Assembly: GCF_013179555.1 (NCBI RefSeq)
Contig: NZ_JABMCR010000006.1
Location: forward strand, 1 to 43,993
DNA: 43,993 nt
Source: Bacillus haikouensis
GTDB taxonomy: Bacteria > Bacillota > Bacilli > Bacillales > Bacillaceae_B
Direction of reading: 5' to 3'
The translations under genes and the position numbers were made by a program. Shown here piece by piece: positions 27,300 to 35,773 of this stretch. Every line of letters starts with the position of its first letter. The stretch's first letter is position 1. Below the pieces are notes generated by a model, which searched no databases, had not been told where the DNA came from, and saw only the letters and a list, made by a program, of their open reading frames with translations.

Positions 27300-27450
27300 T
27301 GTTTCAGTTAAATACCAGCAAGTACCATTCCCAGTTCAATATCCAAAGAAACCTCCTCCTGCTCTTCCAGCAAAAAGAACGATCGAAAACAGTCTGTTGA
27401 TTTTCTGGAAGACGTTTCTATAAAAATAGGAAATATTAGCCTAAAGTTTC

Positions 27451-27666
27451 TTAGCCTTCAACTATGAGCAATACGTCTCCTTCGTTTACAAAGTCTCCAA
27501 CGTTAACTTTCACTTCGGAAATTTTGCCTTCCACTTCTGCTTCGACCGGGATTTCCATTTTCATCGATTCAAGCATGAGTACCGTATCCCCTGCTGAAAC
27601 ACTTCCGCCTTGTTCCACTAAAACATTTAACACAGTTCCTGCCATTGCTGCTGTAACTTCTTTCAT
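27451..27666 (-). CDS. Biotin carboxyl carrier (biotinyl/lipoyl attachment) protein
   Basis: A 71-aa stand-alone biotinyl domain with the attachment motif ESMKME, where Lys36 is the expected biotinylated residue, flanked by the usual beta-barrel glycines ([30 protein letters not shown]). Starting at the ATG at 27666, with GGAGGAAACAGAC upstream, gives the size of the B. subtilis YngHB type. It carries the carboxybiotin between the two catalytic subunits. It lies 23 bp after the biotin carboxylase gene. Confidence 0.93.
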   Translation of the reverse strand: MKEVTAAMAGTVLNVLVEQGGSVSAGDTVLMLESMKMEIPVEAEVEGKISEVKVNVGDFVNEGDVLLIVEG

Positions 27667-27689
27667 GTCTGTTTCCTCCAATTATCAAA

Positions 27690-29039
27690 TTATGTTCGAT
27701 TTGCAGTCAAATAATTCTGAAGCCACTTAGTTGTGTAAGTTCCTTCTATAAACTCTTTCTCTCCGATAATCTCACGGAAGAGACTTACATTGGTCTTGAC
27801 ACCTTCGATTTGAACGTCAGCAAAGAACGCCTTGGCTCTTTCTATTGCCTCTATTCGATTTTCTCCATGGATAATGCACTTTGATATCATCGGATCATAA
27901 AAAGGAGTTACTTTATTCCCTTCTATATACCCCGAATCAATACGGACCCCTTCACTGTTTCCCCAATTCAATAAAGTGATTTGTCCGGGAGAAGGATAAA
28001 AGGTTTTAGGATCCTCGGCATAAATTCTGAATTCGAGGGCATGCCCTTTTGATGTTATCTCATCTTGATTCAACAACGGGAGAGGTTGTCCGTCTGCAAC
28101 GAGCAGCTGCCATTTCACAAGGTCAAGCCCGGTCACAAATTCCGTAACTGGGTGTTCTACCTGTAATCTAGTATTCATTTCAAGGAAATAAAAATTTTCA
28201 TCTCCATCAACAATGAATTCGACCGTTCCAGCATTGATGTAATTCACTGCTTTCCCAGCTTTGACAGCAGCTTCATACATTGCTTGACTTGTCTTCCCGG
28301 ACAGCATCGGAGACGGAGACTCTTCTATTACTTTTTGATTTCGTCTTTGAACAGAACAATTCCGTTCATACAAATGAACGATGTTACCGTGCTCATCTCC
28401 AAAGATTTGAACTTCTACGTGGCGTGCATTTTCCACACATTTCTCAAGGAATACTTCATCTTTCCCGAAATATGCTTTGGCCCGATTTTTAGTAGAATCA
28501 AAACTTTGATCGAGCGCTTGCTCATTTTCACAGCGAATCATCCCGATTCCGCCGCCGCCGCCGCTGGCTTTGAGCATGACCGGATACCCAATTTCCTTTG
28601 CAAGCTCCTTAGCGGCCTCTATACTGTCTATCCCGCCTTTACTTCCCGGAACAACCGGTACCTGAGCATCCTGCATCACTTTTCTTGCTTCTACTTTATC
28701 TCCCATTTTCTGAATGACACTGTGATGTGGTCCGATAAACGTAAAGCCTTCTTCCGAAACTCTCTTTGCAAAATCACCATTTTCCGATAACAATCCATAA
28801 CCCGGGTGAATCGCATCCACATTTTCTTTTTTTGCAACTTCAAGAATGGCATCTATCACTAAATAAGACTTGTTAACAGGCGGTTCACCAATTCGATGGG
28901 CGATATCAGCTTCCTTAACAAAAGGCATCTCCTCATCAGCATCAGAATAGACTGCAACCGTAACAATGTTTAATTGTTTACATGTTTTTATTATTCTTGA
29001 AGCAATTTCTCCCCTGTTCGCAATTAAGACTTTTTGCAC
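27690..29039 (-). CDS. Biotin carboxylase subunit of acyl-CoA carboxylase
   Basis: 449 aa, started at GTG 29039 with GGGGAGAGATT upstream; an in-frame start at 29069 lacks a site. The N-terminal motif KVLIANRGEIASRII, the ATP-grasp glycine loop KASGGGGGIGM (about 157-167), RDCSVQRR-like RNCSVQRRNQKV and EMNTRLQVEHPVTE are all intact. It carboxylates biotin using ATP and bicarbonate. Its grouping with a small BCCP and a fused carboxyltransferase matches catabolic acyl-CoA carboxylases (yngHA-yngHB-yngE) rather than the fatty-acid AccBC/AccAD set. It is the first gene of the operon, with a cre-like site upstream. Confidence 0.95.
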   Translation of the reverse strand: MQKVLIANRGEIASRIIKTCKQLNIVTVAVYSDADEEMPFVKEADIAHRIGEPPVNKSYLVIDAILEVAKKENVDAIHPGYGLLSENGDFAKRVSEEGFTFIGPHHSVIQKMGDKVEARKVMQDAQVPVVPGSKGGIDSIEAAKELAKEIGYPVMLKASGGGGGIGMIRCENEQALDQSFDSTKNRAKAYFGKDEVFLEKCVENARHVEVQIFGDEHGNIVHLYERNCSVQRRNQKVIEESPSPMLSGKTSQAMYEAAVKAGKAVNYINAGTVEFIVDGDENFYFLEMNTRLQVEHPVTEFVTGLDLVKWQLLVADGQPLPLLNQDEITSKGHALEFRIYAEDPKTFYPSPGQITLLNWGNSEGVRIDSGYIEGNKVTPFYDPMISKCIIHGENRIEAIERAKAFFADVQIEGVKTNVSLFREIIGEKEFIEGTYTTKWLQNYLTANRT

Positions 29040-29116
29040 AATCTCTCCCCTTTCTGAAAAAAACAGCATCTCAATAATAAGGATTCTACAAAAACCGTCG
29101 AAATCCTCCCCTCTAT

Positions 29117-29130
29117 TGTAAACGTTTTCT
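29117..29130. promoter_or_regulatory. cre site (CcpA operator) upstream of the acyl-CoA carboxylase operon
   Basis: TGTAAACGTTTTCT matches every position of the cre consensus TGWAARCGYTWNCW. On the minus strand it overlaps TACAAT, a possible -10 of the carboxylase operon, about 80 nt before the GTG, which would allow CcpA to repress in glucose. It is about 140 bp upstream of ylbP on the plus strand, so either gene could be the target. Confidence 0.65.
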
Positions 29131-29267
29131 CAAATAGGTGCAGAATTTTTTGTTTATTTGTTATATAATAATAATATATAATCATTTAATTTTCTCATTA
29201 TTGATAACGGATTCACTTGATTCCGTTATCAGAAATATCTGAGGATGCAATAGTAGGAGGTAAAAGT

Positions 29268-29744
29268 ATGGCAGTTAAAGTTGAAAAATTAAAAGTGAAT
29301 TATAAGACTCTTGAAGAGTTTAAAAAGTTTAAAGAATATGGTGTGCAGGAACTCTCCATGCTTGAAGATCTACAAGCGAACATCATCGAAAACGATAGTG
29401 AATCTCCATTTTACGGTATATACTTCGGAGATACATTGATTGCAAGAATGAGTTTATATCAGAGAGAGGCCAGATTCGATCAATACTTCGACCCGCCTCA
29501 AAATTATCTGGAGCTGTGGAAACTCGAGGTACTTCCTAAATATCAAAACAAGGGATATGGCAAATTGCTCGTGGAATTCGCAAAAGAATTCGGGCTGCCG
29601 ATCAAAACTAATTCTCGTATCAAATCGCAGGGATTCTGGGAGAAGATGAGTTTTGAGCCTGTCACTTATGATGTGGAAAGAGACCTCGGAGAAAACCCTC
29701 TGGTCTGGTATCCTGAAGGAGTAAAGGAACAAAAGATCAGTTAA
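29268..29744 (+). CDS. ylbP: GNAT-family N-acetyltransferase YlbP
   Basis: 158 aa, matching B. subtilis YlbP in size. The ATG at 29268 has AGTAGGAGGTAAAAGT upstream; an in-frame start at 29217 has no site. The GNAT core is visible as ELWKLEVLPKYQNKGYGKLLVEFAKE, including the acetyl-CoA-binding Q/RxxGxG/A-like QNKGYG at about 111-116. Substrate is unknown. It is divergent from the acyl-CoA carboxylase operon and convergent with ylbO, separated from it by a hairpin terminator. Confidence 0.93.
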   Translation: MAVKVEKLKVNYKTLEEFKKFKEYGVQELSMLEDLQANIIENDSESPFYGIYFGDTLIARMSLYQREARFDQYFDPPQNYLELWKLEVLPKYQNKGYGKLLVEFAKEFGLPIKTNSRIKSQGFWEKMSFEPVTYDVERDLGENPLVWYPEGVKEQKIS

Positions 29745-29762
29745 TTGGCCAAAAAGGAAAAC

Positions 29763-29794
29763 GGCTGGCTAAAGTTACTTTAGCCAGCCTTTCT
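29763..29794. terminator. Intrinsic terminator between ylbP and ylbO
   Basis: Perfect 11-bp arms GGCTGGCTAAA (29763-29773) and TTTAGCCAGCC (29779-29789) have loop GTTAC and are followed by TTTCTT on the plus strand. They serve ylbP and possibly the convergent ylbO. Confidence 0.82.
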
Positions 29795-29826
29795 TATGGA
29801 TTATTCAAGAGTCAACCATCTCAACT

Positions 29827-30453
29827 TTACTTATTGACCCTTTGAAGATTACCGTTTTTATCCATCTGAAATTTTACTTTTTCTTCATTTCCTTGCAAAA
29901 GTGCCATCTTTCTTGCTTTTTCAAAAATAGTCAGCAGTGATTTATGATCATCTTCAAGTAAGGTAAATTTGCTTTTGAATTCTTTTAATTCTGATTCAGC
30001 TTGTTGAAGCTTTCCCGTTAATTGAGAGAGTTGTTCATGCAGCTGTGTATTCTCCTGTTTCACCTTTTCTTCATTAATTACGGCTTCTTCTGCTCGTTGT
30101 AAATATTGAATCATACTCCCCATAGAGAAACTGTCGTGAACATTCTGACCTGATTGCAATTGAACCCGGGTCACAGCCGCGTCTTCCTCCGGAGAATGAT
30201 TTTTGAGCAGCGGCGGTGTATGTTTTTTTGATTGTTTTCTTTGCTTTTTTGCTAATTCAATACCTGATTTATATTGTTTACGAACAAATGAATTCCAGCG
30301 AAAACCACATGCAGCCGAAGTCCTCGATAGTTTTCTGCCCACCTCTTCAAAAGCCTTCAGTTGGGTACCGCCTTCACGAATTTGGCGAAGCACCACTTCA
30401 GCTAGTATTACATCTTCATCCTGACTCCAAGCATCCTGTCTATTTGAAGACAT
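29827..30453 (-). CDS. ylbO: RsfA-family (Myb/SANT-like) sporulation transcription regulator YlbO
   Basis: 208 aa. The N-terminal Myb/SANT-like DNA-binding domain ([19 protein letters not shown] through [15 protein letters not shown], about 8-65) is followed by a basic linker ([10 protein letters not shown]). A long coiled coil comes next ([17 protein letters not shown] through LTIFEKA, about 120-190). This is the RsfA/YlbO architecture; RsfA tunes forespore sigma-F gene expression in B. subtilis. The ATG at 30453 is preferred to 30477 because of GGGAGGG spacing. A possible forespore-type promoter (CATATGCATA near 30510) lies upstream, but its -35 is weak. Confidence 0.88.
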   Translation of the reverse strand: MSSNRQDAWSQDEDVILAEVVLRQIREGGTQLKAFEEVGRKLSRTSAACGFRWNSFVRKQYKSGIELAKKQRKQSKKHTPPLLKNHSPEEDAAVTRVQLQSGQNVHDSFSMGSMIQYLQRAEEAVINEEKVKQENTQLHEQLSQLTGKLQQAESELKEFKSKFTLLEDDHKSLLTIFEKARKMALLQGNEEKVKFQMDKNGNLQRVNK

Positions 30454-30554
30454 TTCCATCCCTCCCGTTAGATCCATTTATTTTATGCATATGCACTTAC
30501 TAGAGAAGATAGAATCAACAGGATGCTTGTCTTCAGAATTTATTTCTATATGAG

Positions 30555-31313
30555 CTACTTAGATAAAAAGCGTTCTACCGCATCATGATGGTCATCAGAC
30601 GCCCAAAGCCTCGAGCATTCTCGAATTTCTTTTTCTATTCGCTCCTCCATTTCCCTTCTATTCCAACCGGTCAGCATCTGTTTTTTGTATGCTGTCAGTA
30701 CTCCATGGGTTTTAGTTGATATTCCCTTTAAAAGGGGAATTTCAGTTATTTCCGTTGTATTCTCCACTAATTCATCTATAAAGCCCATTTCTAACAATGA
30801 CTCAACATCTTTCAATTCAGCAGTCATAAGAAGAGACAAGGCTTTTGCCGAAGGAATCCGCTTATGCAGCAGGGTTCCTCCGCCCCAACCGGTCGTAATC
30901 GCAAGGCTGCCTTGAACAAATCCCATTTTCGTGCCTTTTTTCCCAATCCTCAAATCACAAGCTGCAGCTATCTCGCACCCTCCGCCTATAGCAGTTCCAT
31001 TTATAAATGCGAGAGTGGGCTTAGGCAGAAAAGCCAATTTGATTAAAATACTTCCCATTTTGCGCAGCATTTCATAACTTTCTTTTTCGGTTTTAAGACT
31101 GTTGAATTTCGATAAATCCCCTCCGGAACAGAATGCCCTTTCTCCATTTCCTGTAATGAGAAATGCCTTTATGGATGGATTTTCCTCACATTCTTTCAAT
31201 GCCTTTTCTAACCCGTCCATTACCCCATAGTTAATAGCATTACGTTTCTCTGGACGGTTAATAATGAATTGAAGAATTCCTTCCTGATTTTTATGTATGA
31301 TGTATTCACCCAT
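30555..31313 (-). CDS. Crotonase (enoyl-CoA hydratase/isomerase) family protein, atypical active site
   Basis: 252 aa with a good GGGAGGGGATGACAA ribosome-binding site. The crotonase fold is clear: RPEKRNAIN, the oxyanion-hole segments FCSGGDL and INGTAIGGGCEIAAACDLRIG. In hydratases a Glu follows in FGQPE, with a second near SLAMEM. Here these read GFVQGSLAI and AKALSLL, so both catalytic Glu appear to be absent, and GWGGG follows. That pattern recalls ethylmalonyl/methylmalonyl-CoA decarboxylase-like members rather than true hydratases. Classification is from memory of the family. It lies between ylbO and rpmF, about 1.5 kb from the acyl-CoA carboxylase operon, but is not in the same operon. 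Confidence 0.82.
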   Translation of the reverse strand: MGEYIIHKNQEGILQFIINRPEKRNAINYGVMDGLEKALKECEENPSIKAFLITGNGERAFCSGGDLSKFNSLKTEKESYEMLRKMGSILIKLAFLPKPTLAFINGTAIGGGCEIAAACDLRIGKKGTKMGFVQGSLAITTGWGGGTLLHKRIPSAKALSLLMTAELKDVESLLEMGFIDELVENTTEITEIPLLKGISTKTHGVLTAYKKQMLTGWNRREMEERIEKEIRECSRLWASDDHHDAVERFLSK

Positions 31314-31379
31314 TTGTCATCCCCTCCCACCTTAGTGTAAATTGATTTAACAAAATTGAACAGTATTGCATCAAGAAAA

Positions 31380-31497
31380 GCGGAAGGGCTTTGTATAGAG
31401 GCGGGTGGCATAAGGCGAATCGGCAACAAAAGCGTTCTTTGCCCTCTTGGTCGGTTTGAATTATGACATGTGCCACTACGCCCCGGAGCCAACAATT
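31380..31497. repeat. Decayed copy of the 125-bp hairpin repeat (type C)
   Basis: GCGGAAGGGCTTTGTATAGAGG then GGTGGCATAAGGCGAATCGG, CTCTTGGTCGGTTTG, TTATGACATGTGCC and GCCCCGGAGC follow copy C of the array at 41505-41629 block by block. Several stem pairs are broken, so it looks older. It lies between the crotonase gene and the rpmF terminator. Confidence 0.8.
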
Positions 31498-31530
31498 CTC
31501 GAGATGAAATTTATACGTTCTTATCAATTA

Positions 31531-31571
31531 AAAAAAAGCGTGAAGAGCCATGGTCTCTTCACGCTTTTTTT
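31531..31571. terminator. Intrinsic terminator of the ylbN-rpmF operon
   Basis: AAAAAAAGCGTGAAGAG (31531-31547) pairs perfectly with CTCTTCACGCTTTTTTT (31555-31571). Symmetric A/U flanks make it bidirectional; it lies 12 bp past the rpmF stop. Confidence 0.92.
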
Positions 31572-31583
31572 ATATGTTGTAAA

Positions 31584-31757
31584 TTATTTATTTACAACTT
31601 CTTTTCCTTTATACGTTCCGCACTCTTTACAAACACGGTGTGCTAGTTTCATTTCACCACAGTTTGGGCATTCTACCATACCAGGTACACGTAGTTTGAA
31701 GTGTGTACGACGTTGTCTTTTTGCTGTTTTAGATGTTCTTCTAAAAGGTACTGCCAT
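31584..31757 (-). CDS. rpmF: 50S ribosomal protein L32
   Basis: 57 aa starting [21 protein letters not shown], with AAGGAGGTGGGAAGA before the ATG. The zinc-type CPNCGE and CKECG pairs are both intact, so this is the Cys-containing (C+) L32 form. It follows ylbN by about 60 bp, the conserved DUF177-rpmF pair, and ends at a strong terminator. The promoter is the perfect sigma-A site before ylbN. Confidence 0.98.
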   Translation of the reverse strand: MAVPFRRTSKTAKRQRRTHFKLRVPGMVECPNCGEMKLAHRVCKECGTYKGKEVVNK

Positions 31758-31819
31758 TCTTCCCACCTCCTTATAGAGATAAAAATATTATGAAGCCAGA
31801 ACGAACTGGTACTTCGCTT

Positions 31820-32362
31820 TTAAGAGTTCTTGTTTTGATCAAGAAGCTTTGCTAAATCAGCGAGTCGAGGATCAACTTTTTTCTCTTTTTCCTCTTCGAC
31901 TTCATAAGCCTGTTCTTCGGTCAGCACTTCCCAGTTCTTACCGGAAGGAAGCTTATCCTGTTCTCTCGCTTCATCACTGATTACCTGCAATGGAATCTCA
32001 AGTAACAGCAACTCTCTTATTACTGGTTTTAAATCAATTACATCCCCATCAATTCGGTGCACTTCCTCTTCCTCGTACTGATCATATTCAGTATCTGTAA
32101 GCAGGAATGTCTCAATTGTATTCAGATCAATTGGCAAGTCCACATCCACGAGGGTCCTTGAGCAAGGCAAAACAAGTTTCCCGTCTATATGAAGATGGAA
32201 GGTGACACGGTTGGAACCAATGTCTGCTTTACCTGTAACATGAATCGGAGATACTTCTCTGACTTGCGGATCAATTTCATTTGGATCTTCGAAAGTGACC
32301 GTTTCATCTAGAGTAAGTCCTTTATCCCTGAATTTCTGTAATTGTATAATTGACCATTTCAA
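31820..32362 (-). CDS. ylbN: DUF177 (YceD-like) protein YlbN
   Basis: 180 aa with the TTG at 32362, which has GAGGTG 6 nt upstream and gives LKWSIIQLQKF, matching the start of B. subtilis YlbN; a GTG at 32371 is too close to the site. The DUF177 region contains HVTGKADIGSNRVTFHLHIDGKLVLPCSRTL and an acidic C-terminus (YEVEEEKEKKVDPRLADLAKLLDQ). The family is conserved next to rpmF and is linked to 23S rRNA and large-subunit assembly in other organisms. Cytosolic. Confidence 0.92.
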   Translation of the reverse strand: MKWSIIQLQKFRDKGLTLDETVTFEDPNEIDPQVREVSPIHVTGKADIGSNRVTFHLHIDGKLVLPCSRTLVDVDLPIDLNTIETFLLTDTEYDQYEEEEVHRIDGDVIDLKPVIRELLLLEIPLQVISDEAREQDKLPSGKNWEVLTEEQAYEVEEEKEKKVDPRLADLAKLLDQNKNS

Positions 32363-32389
32363 TGTCATCACCTCAAGGCAACAAAGGTA

Positions 32390-32418
32390 ATTATAGACTT
32401 GATATTACCGTTTGTCAA
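32390..32418 (-). promoter_or_regulatory. Consensus sigma-A promoter of ylbN-rpmF
   Basis: On the minus strand TTGACA (32413-32418), a 17-nt spacer and TATAAT (32390-32395) match the sigma-A consensus perfectly, as expected for a highly expressed ribosomal protein operon. The start would lie about 20 nt before the ylbN TTG. Confidence 0.92.
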
Positions 32419-32668
32419 TATTTTTTCTTTACACTTATTACTGTACCAGTGTTGCAATTATAACGCTTTATTATAATGTGTTTCAAATATTTTATAATAT
32501 CCGATATGATACTTATATATATTTAAAAATTTATGTACCTGTAATGAATGGATTGTCTTTATATATCGAACCGGTGGTTTTGAGCACCACTGTTAATTCC
32601 GGGACATCCATGCTATCAAATAACAGTGATTTCAAGGGAGATCCTTAATTAAAGGAGTGGAGTTTACA
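32419..32668 (+). other. AT-rich divergent intergenic region before tmcAL
   Basis: Between the ylbN promoter and tmcAL lies AT-rich DNA with several TATAAT-like hexamers (for example near 32472 and 32500) but no well-spaced TTGACA partner. The tmcAL promoter therefore cannot be fixed. Dyads such as TAACAGTG near 32620 and CACTGTTA near 32588 are inverted relative to each other and could form a leader stem (GCACCACTGTTA ... TAACAGTGATTT). No gene is seen. Confidence 0.4.
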
Positions 32669-33883
32669 ATGAAAGCAACCGGGGTTGTGGTCGAGTATAA
32701 TCCGTTTCATAACGGACACTTGCATCATTTAAATGAAACAAAAAGAGCTTCTGGAGCAGATCTTGTTATTGCCTGTATGAGCGGGCATTTTCTGCAGAGG
32801 GGTGAGCCCGCACTTACTTCAAAATGGGCACGTACAAAAATGGCGTTGGCAGCAGGTGTTGATATGGTCATTGAACTGCCGTATGCATTTGCCACACAGC
32901 ATGCAGAAATTTTCGCGAAAGGATCCATTTCCCTTCTCAGTGAAATAGGCTGTGATAGCTTCTGTTTTGGCAGTGAAGACGGGGATTTGGCATCTTTTGA
33001 GGAGACCGTCGATCTAATCGATGAAAATATACATACATATAACAATTCCATTAAAGACTATGTAAGTAAAGGTGTAAGTTATCCTTCAGCTCTATCGAAA
33101 GCCTTCAAAGATATAAAAGGCAGTGAGGACATGATCGATTTAAGCAAGCCTAATAATATTTTAGGCTATCATTATGTTTCTGCAAGGAATGAATTTGCTC
33201 CCGGCATGCAAGCATTCACCATAACAAGGGAATCTGCAGGCTATCATGATGAGCACTTTACCTCATCTTCCATCGCAAGTGCGACCAGTATCCGTAAAAC
33301 TCTTTTTGATCCGAACCGGCAAACTGAAACGATCAATCATTATATACCTTCCTCGAGTCTGAACGTCCTTGACGAATATAGGCAGGAGATTGGGGGATAT
33401 CATAGATGGGAGAACTACTGGCCGTTATTGAAATATAAAATAATCGCATCCTCCCCCTCAGAACTTCAGGATATATATGAAATTGAAGAAGGAATTGAGA
33501 ATAGAATCATTGAATGCGCCAGAGAAGCACTGTCGTTTTATGAATTCATGACCATGCTTAAAACAAAAAGGTATACATGGACCCGTTTACAACGAATGTC
33601 GCTTCACATATTAACAAATACATCCAAAGAAGAGATGAATAGAAGACATTACTCACCCGCTTATATCAGATTGCTTGGAATGAACCAAAAAGGACGGGAG
33701 TATCTTCACTTATGCAAGAAATCGCTGAATCTTCCACTAGTCAGCAAACTTTCAAGTGCAAATAAGGATGATATTTTCTTAGATATAAAAGCTTCCGAAG
33801 TGTATTCTCTGGGGCTTCCTTCTTCCCAATCCAATAAACTGCTCCTTCAGGAATGGTCTCAGCCCCCGATCATTATGAGATAG
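32669..33883 (+). CDS. tmcAL: tRNA(Met) cytidine acetate ligase TmcAL (YlbM)
   Basis: 404 aa. The N-terminal nucleotidyltransferase-like motif GVVVEYNPFHNGHLHHL contains HNGH (HxGH), with CMSGHFLQRGEPALTSKWART and the adenylate-binding SSIASATSIRK further on. The family makes 4-acetylcytidine at the wobble base of elongator tRNA-Met, using acetate and ATP. The ATG at 32669 is chosen over an in-frame GTG at 32657, which overlaps the AAAGGAG site. It is convergent with ylbL, and a 16-bp hairpin separates them. Confidence 0.95.
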   Translation: MKATGVVVEYNPFHNGHLHHLNETKRASGADLVIACMSGHFLQRGEPALTSKWARTKMALAAGVDMVIELPYAFATQHAEIFAKGSISLLSEIGCDSFCFGSEDGDLASFEETVDLIDENIHTYNNSIKDYVSKGVSYPSALSKAFKDIKGSEDMIDLSKPNNILGYHYVSARNEFAPGMQAFTITRESAGYHDEHFTSSSIASATSIRKTLFDPNRQTETINHYIPSSSLNVLDEYRQEIGGYHRWENYWPLLKYKIIASSPSELQDIYEIEEGIENRIIECAREALSFYEFMTMLKTKRYTWTRLQRMSLHILTNTSKEEMNRRHYSPAYIRLLGMNQKGREYLHLCKKSLNLPLVSKLSSANKDDIFLDIKASEVYSLGLPSSQSNKLLLQEWSQPPIIMR

Positions 33884-33903
33884 ACGCTGCTGCACCTTTC
33901 ATA

Positions 33904-33943
33904 AAACAAGGAGAGACTGCCTTTTGACAGTCTCTCCTTGTTT
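33904..33943. terminator. Bidirectional terminator between tmcAL and ylbL
   Basis: AAACAAGGAGAGACTG (33904-33919) pairs perfectly over 16 bp with CAGTCTCTCCTTGTTT (33928-33943). It overlaps the last bases of the ylbL stop codon and serves the converging genes. Confidence 0.88.
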
Positions 33944-34988
33944 ACTTATTTGGAAGTGAATGTAAAAACGTTACGGCATCATCAAAAGTCTTTACCGGAA
34001 TGACTTTCATATCGGTTTCGATATCCTCAGCTGTTTTCTTAGCAGCTGAGTAATTTGATTCCAACTCGGGATGTTTTTCCTTCATTTCATCAGAAATTGA
34101 TTCATCCGGGGCAAGAAAATACTCTGCCCCGGCATTGTCGGCAGCAATGATTTTCTGCTCGATTCCACCTATCCTGCCCACTTCACCATTCTCTGAAATT
34201 GTTCCGGTCCCCGCTATGGAATACCCTTTTGTTAAGTCTCCTTCTGTTAATTGATTATAAATCTCCAGGCTGAACATCAGGCCGGCTGAAGGACCGCCTA
34301 TCTCTTCCGTATCCAAGGATACAGCCGGTTCAGTTACAATCTCCTTATCATCACTCAATGAAATTCCGAGACCGAATTTATCGGGCATATCCGGAAATTC
34401 TTTCAGCGGGATCTTATCAGTCATTTTTTGATCATTTCTGATATAGGTTATCTCAACTGAATCACCTTTTTTCTTATTCTCTAAATACTCTATGAATTGC
34501 TCTGAGGAGTCAAACTTCTGTCCATCTATGGCTGTAATCCGATCACCAGGATTCAATATTTCAGCTGCGGGCATGGAAGGATATACATTCAGTACGTATA
34601 TCCCCTTATAATTATAGTGATAAGGCTTATTTGCTTCCTTAAAGGCAACTTCGATTGCGTGATTTTGGGAGTTTTCCATCAATTGAAGCTGTCTCAGGTT
34701 GTATTCTTCGTCGCTTTCATGAGGGTTTCTGATTTCCTCAACCGGATAGATATATTCATATTTCTTAATTTTGGCTATAAGGTAGGCATAGATGTTCGCT
34801 TTCCCCATTCTGACTGTAGTCAGCATAAACTCTCCTTCATCCTCGTCCCCGTCCTTCACTTTAACAATAGGATCAAGTTCATGGGCACTGCCCGGCTTGG
34901 TTACATAATAGGGAAGATAGTAAAAAGATGTTGCAACGATAAAAACAGTCATTACGACCAGGATCCTAATCAGCGTTCTATTCTTCAT
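33942..34988 (-). CDS. ylbL: Membrane-anchored PDZ-Lon serine protease YlbL (SepM family)
   Basis: 348 aa. There is one N-terminal membrane anchor (about 5-25), then a PDZ domain (about 125-200, GIYVLNVYPSMPAAEILNPGDRITAIDG) and a C-terminal Lon (S16) domain. The Ser234-Lys279 dyad is visible in GGPSAGLMF and GIEQKIIAA. The catalytic face is extracytoplasmic. YlbL is one of two proteases reported to clear the SOS division inhibitor YneA in B. subtilis; the streptococcal homologue SepM processes a peptide pheromone. The ATG at 34988 is used, with AAGGAGTAAATTTT overlapping the ylbK stop. Confidence 0.94.
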   Translation of the reverse strand: MKNRTLIRILVVMTVFIVATSFYYLPYYVTKPGSAHELDPIVKVKDGDEDEGEFMLTTVRMGKANIYAYLIAKIKKYEYIYPVEEIRNPHESDEEYNLRQLQLMENSQNHAIEVAFKEANKPYHYNYKGIYVLNVYPSMPAAEILNPGDRITAIDGQKFDSSEQFIEYLENKKKGDSVEITYIRNDQKMTDKIPLKEFPDMPDKFGLGISLSDDKEIVTEPAVSLDTEEIGGPSAGLMFSLEIYNQLTEGDLTKGYSIAGTGTISENGEVGRIGGIEQKIIAADNAGAEYFLAPDESISDEMKEKHPELESNYSAAKKTAEDIETDMKVIPVKTFDDAVTFLHSLPNK

Positions 34989-34993
34989 AAAAT

Positions 34994-35773
34994 TTACTCC
35001 TTCCATTCCTCTAACGCTTTTCTAATAGAAGGAATGACCTTCTTGGCTTCTTCTTCCCCCATATAAATGATTTCTTCTATATTCTTGAAAGCGCGGGTAC
35101 TGTACATTTCGACATGTGGCCGAATCATGAAATCTGAAGCAAACTCCCTATGTGCCACTATTTCAAGCTGGAGGATATCTATGCTTTGCATGATCACATC
35201 ATAAATCGTAGTGATTTCCGCATTTCTTTTGACATGGGAAACATCTACTCCTATCACGATATCTGCGCCCATTTCTTTCACTACTGAAACAGGCACACGG
35301 TCAATCACCCCGCCGTCCACCAGAAGGCGGCCGTCGATTTTTTCAGGAACGAATATACCGGGGATGGCAATGCTGGCACGGACTGCACTTGCGACAGGAC
35401 CAGTAGTAAAAATGACTTTCTCTCCATTGGTTATATCAGTAGCCACTACACTAACAGGTATGTTTAAATCTTCGATGTTTTTATTATGAGAAAATAATTG
35501 TATGAATTCTTTTATTCGCTTACCAGAAATGAACCCCATTTTCGGAACGGTGAAATCCAAATAATATTTCCTTCTGAAAGTGGTGGATAGTTTATAGAGG
35601 TCTTCCATTCTATGACCGACACCATAAAGGCAGCCAACCAACGCCCCCATGCTGCTACCTGCTATCAAATCCACAGGGATTCCTTCCTCATCAAAGGCCT
35701 TTAAGACCCCGAGATGCGCAAATCCTCTTGCTCCACCTGAACCAAGGGCTAATCCTATCTTCGGTCTACTCAA
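34994..35773 (-). CDS. ylbK: Patatin-like phospholipase family protein YlbK
   Basis: 259 aa with the TTG at 35773, preceded by GGGGGAAGGCC; this gives the expected SRPKIGLALGSGGARG N-terminus. The patatin catalytic dyad is complete: Ser41 in GSSMG and Asp153 in DGGVIDRVP, with the oxyanion GSGGARG at 11-17. It is probably a cytosolic or membrane-associated acyl hydrolase (RssA-like) of unknown substrate. It is cotranscribed with ylbL (5-nt gap) and divergent from ylbJ. Confidence 0.93.
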   Translation of the reverse strand: MSRPKIGLALGSGGARGFAHLGVLKAFDEEGIPVDLIAGSSMGALVGCLYGVGHRMEDLYKLSTTFRRKYYLDFTVPKMGFISGKRIKEFIQLFSHNKNIEDLNIPVSVVATDITNGEKVIFTTGPVASAVRASIAIPGIFVPEKIDGRLLVDGGVIDRVPVSVVKEMGADIVIGVDVSHVKRNAEITTIYDVIMQSIDILQLEIVAHREFASDFMIRPHVEMYSTRAFKNIEEIIYMGEEEAKKVIPSIRKALEEWKE

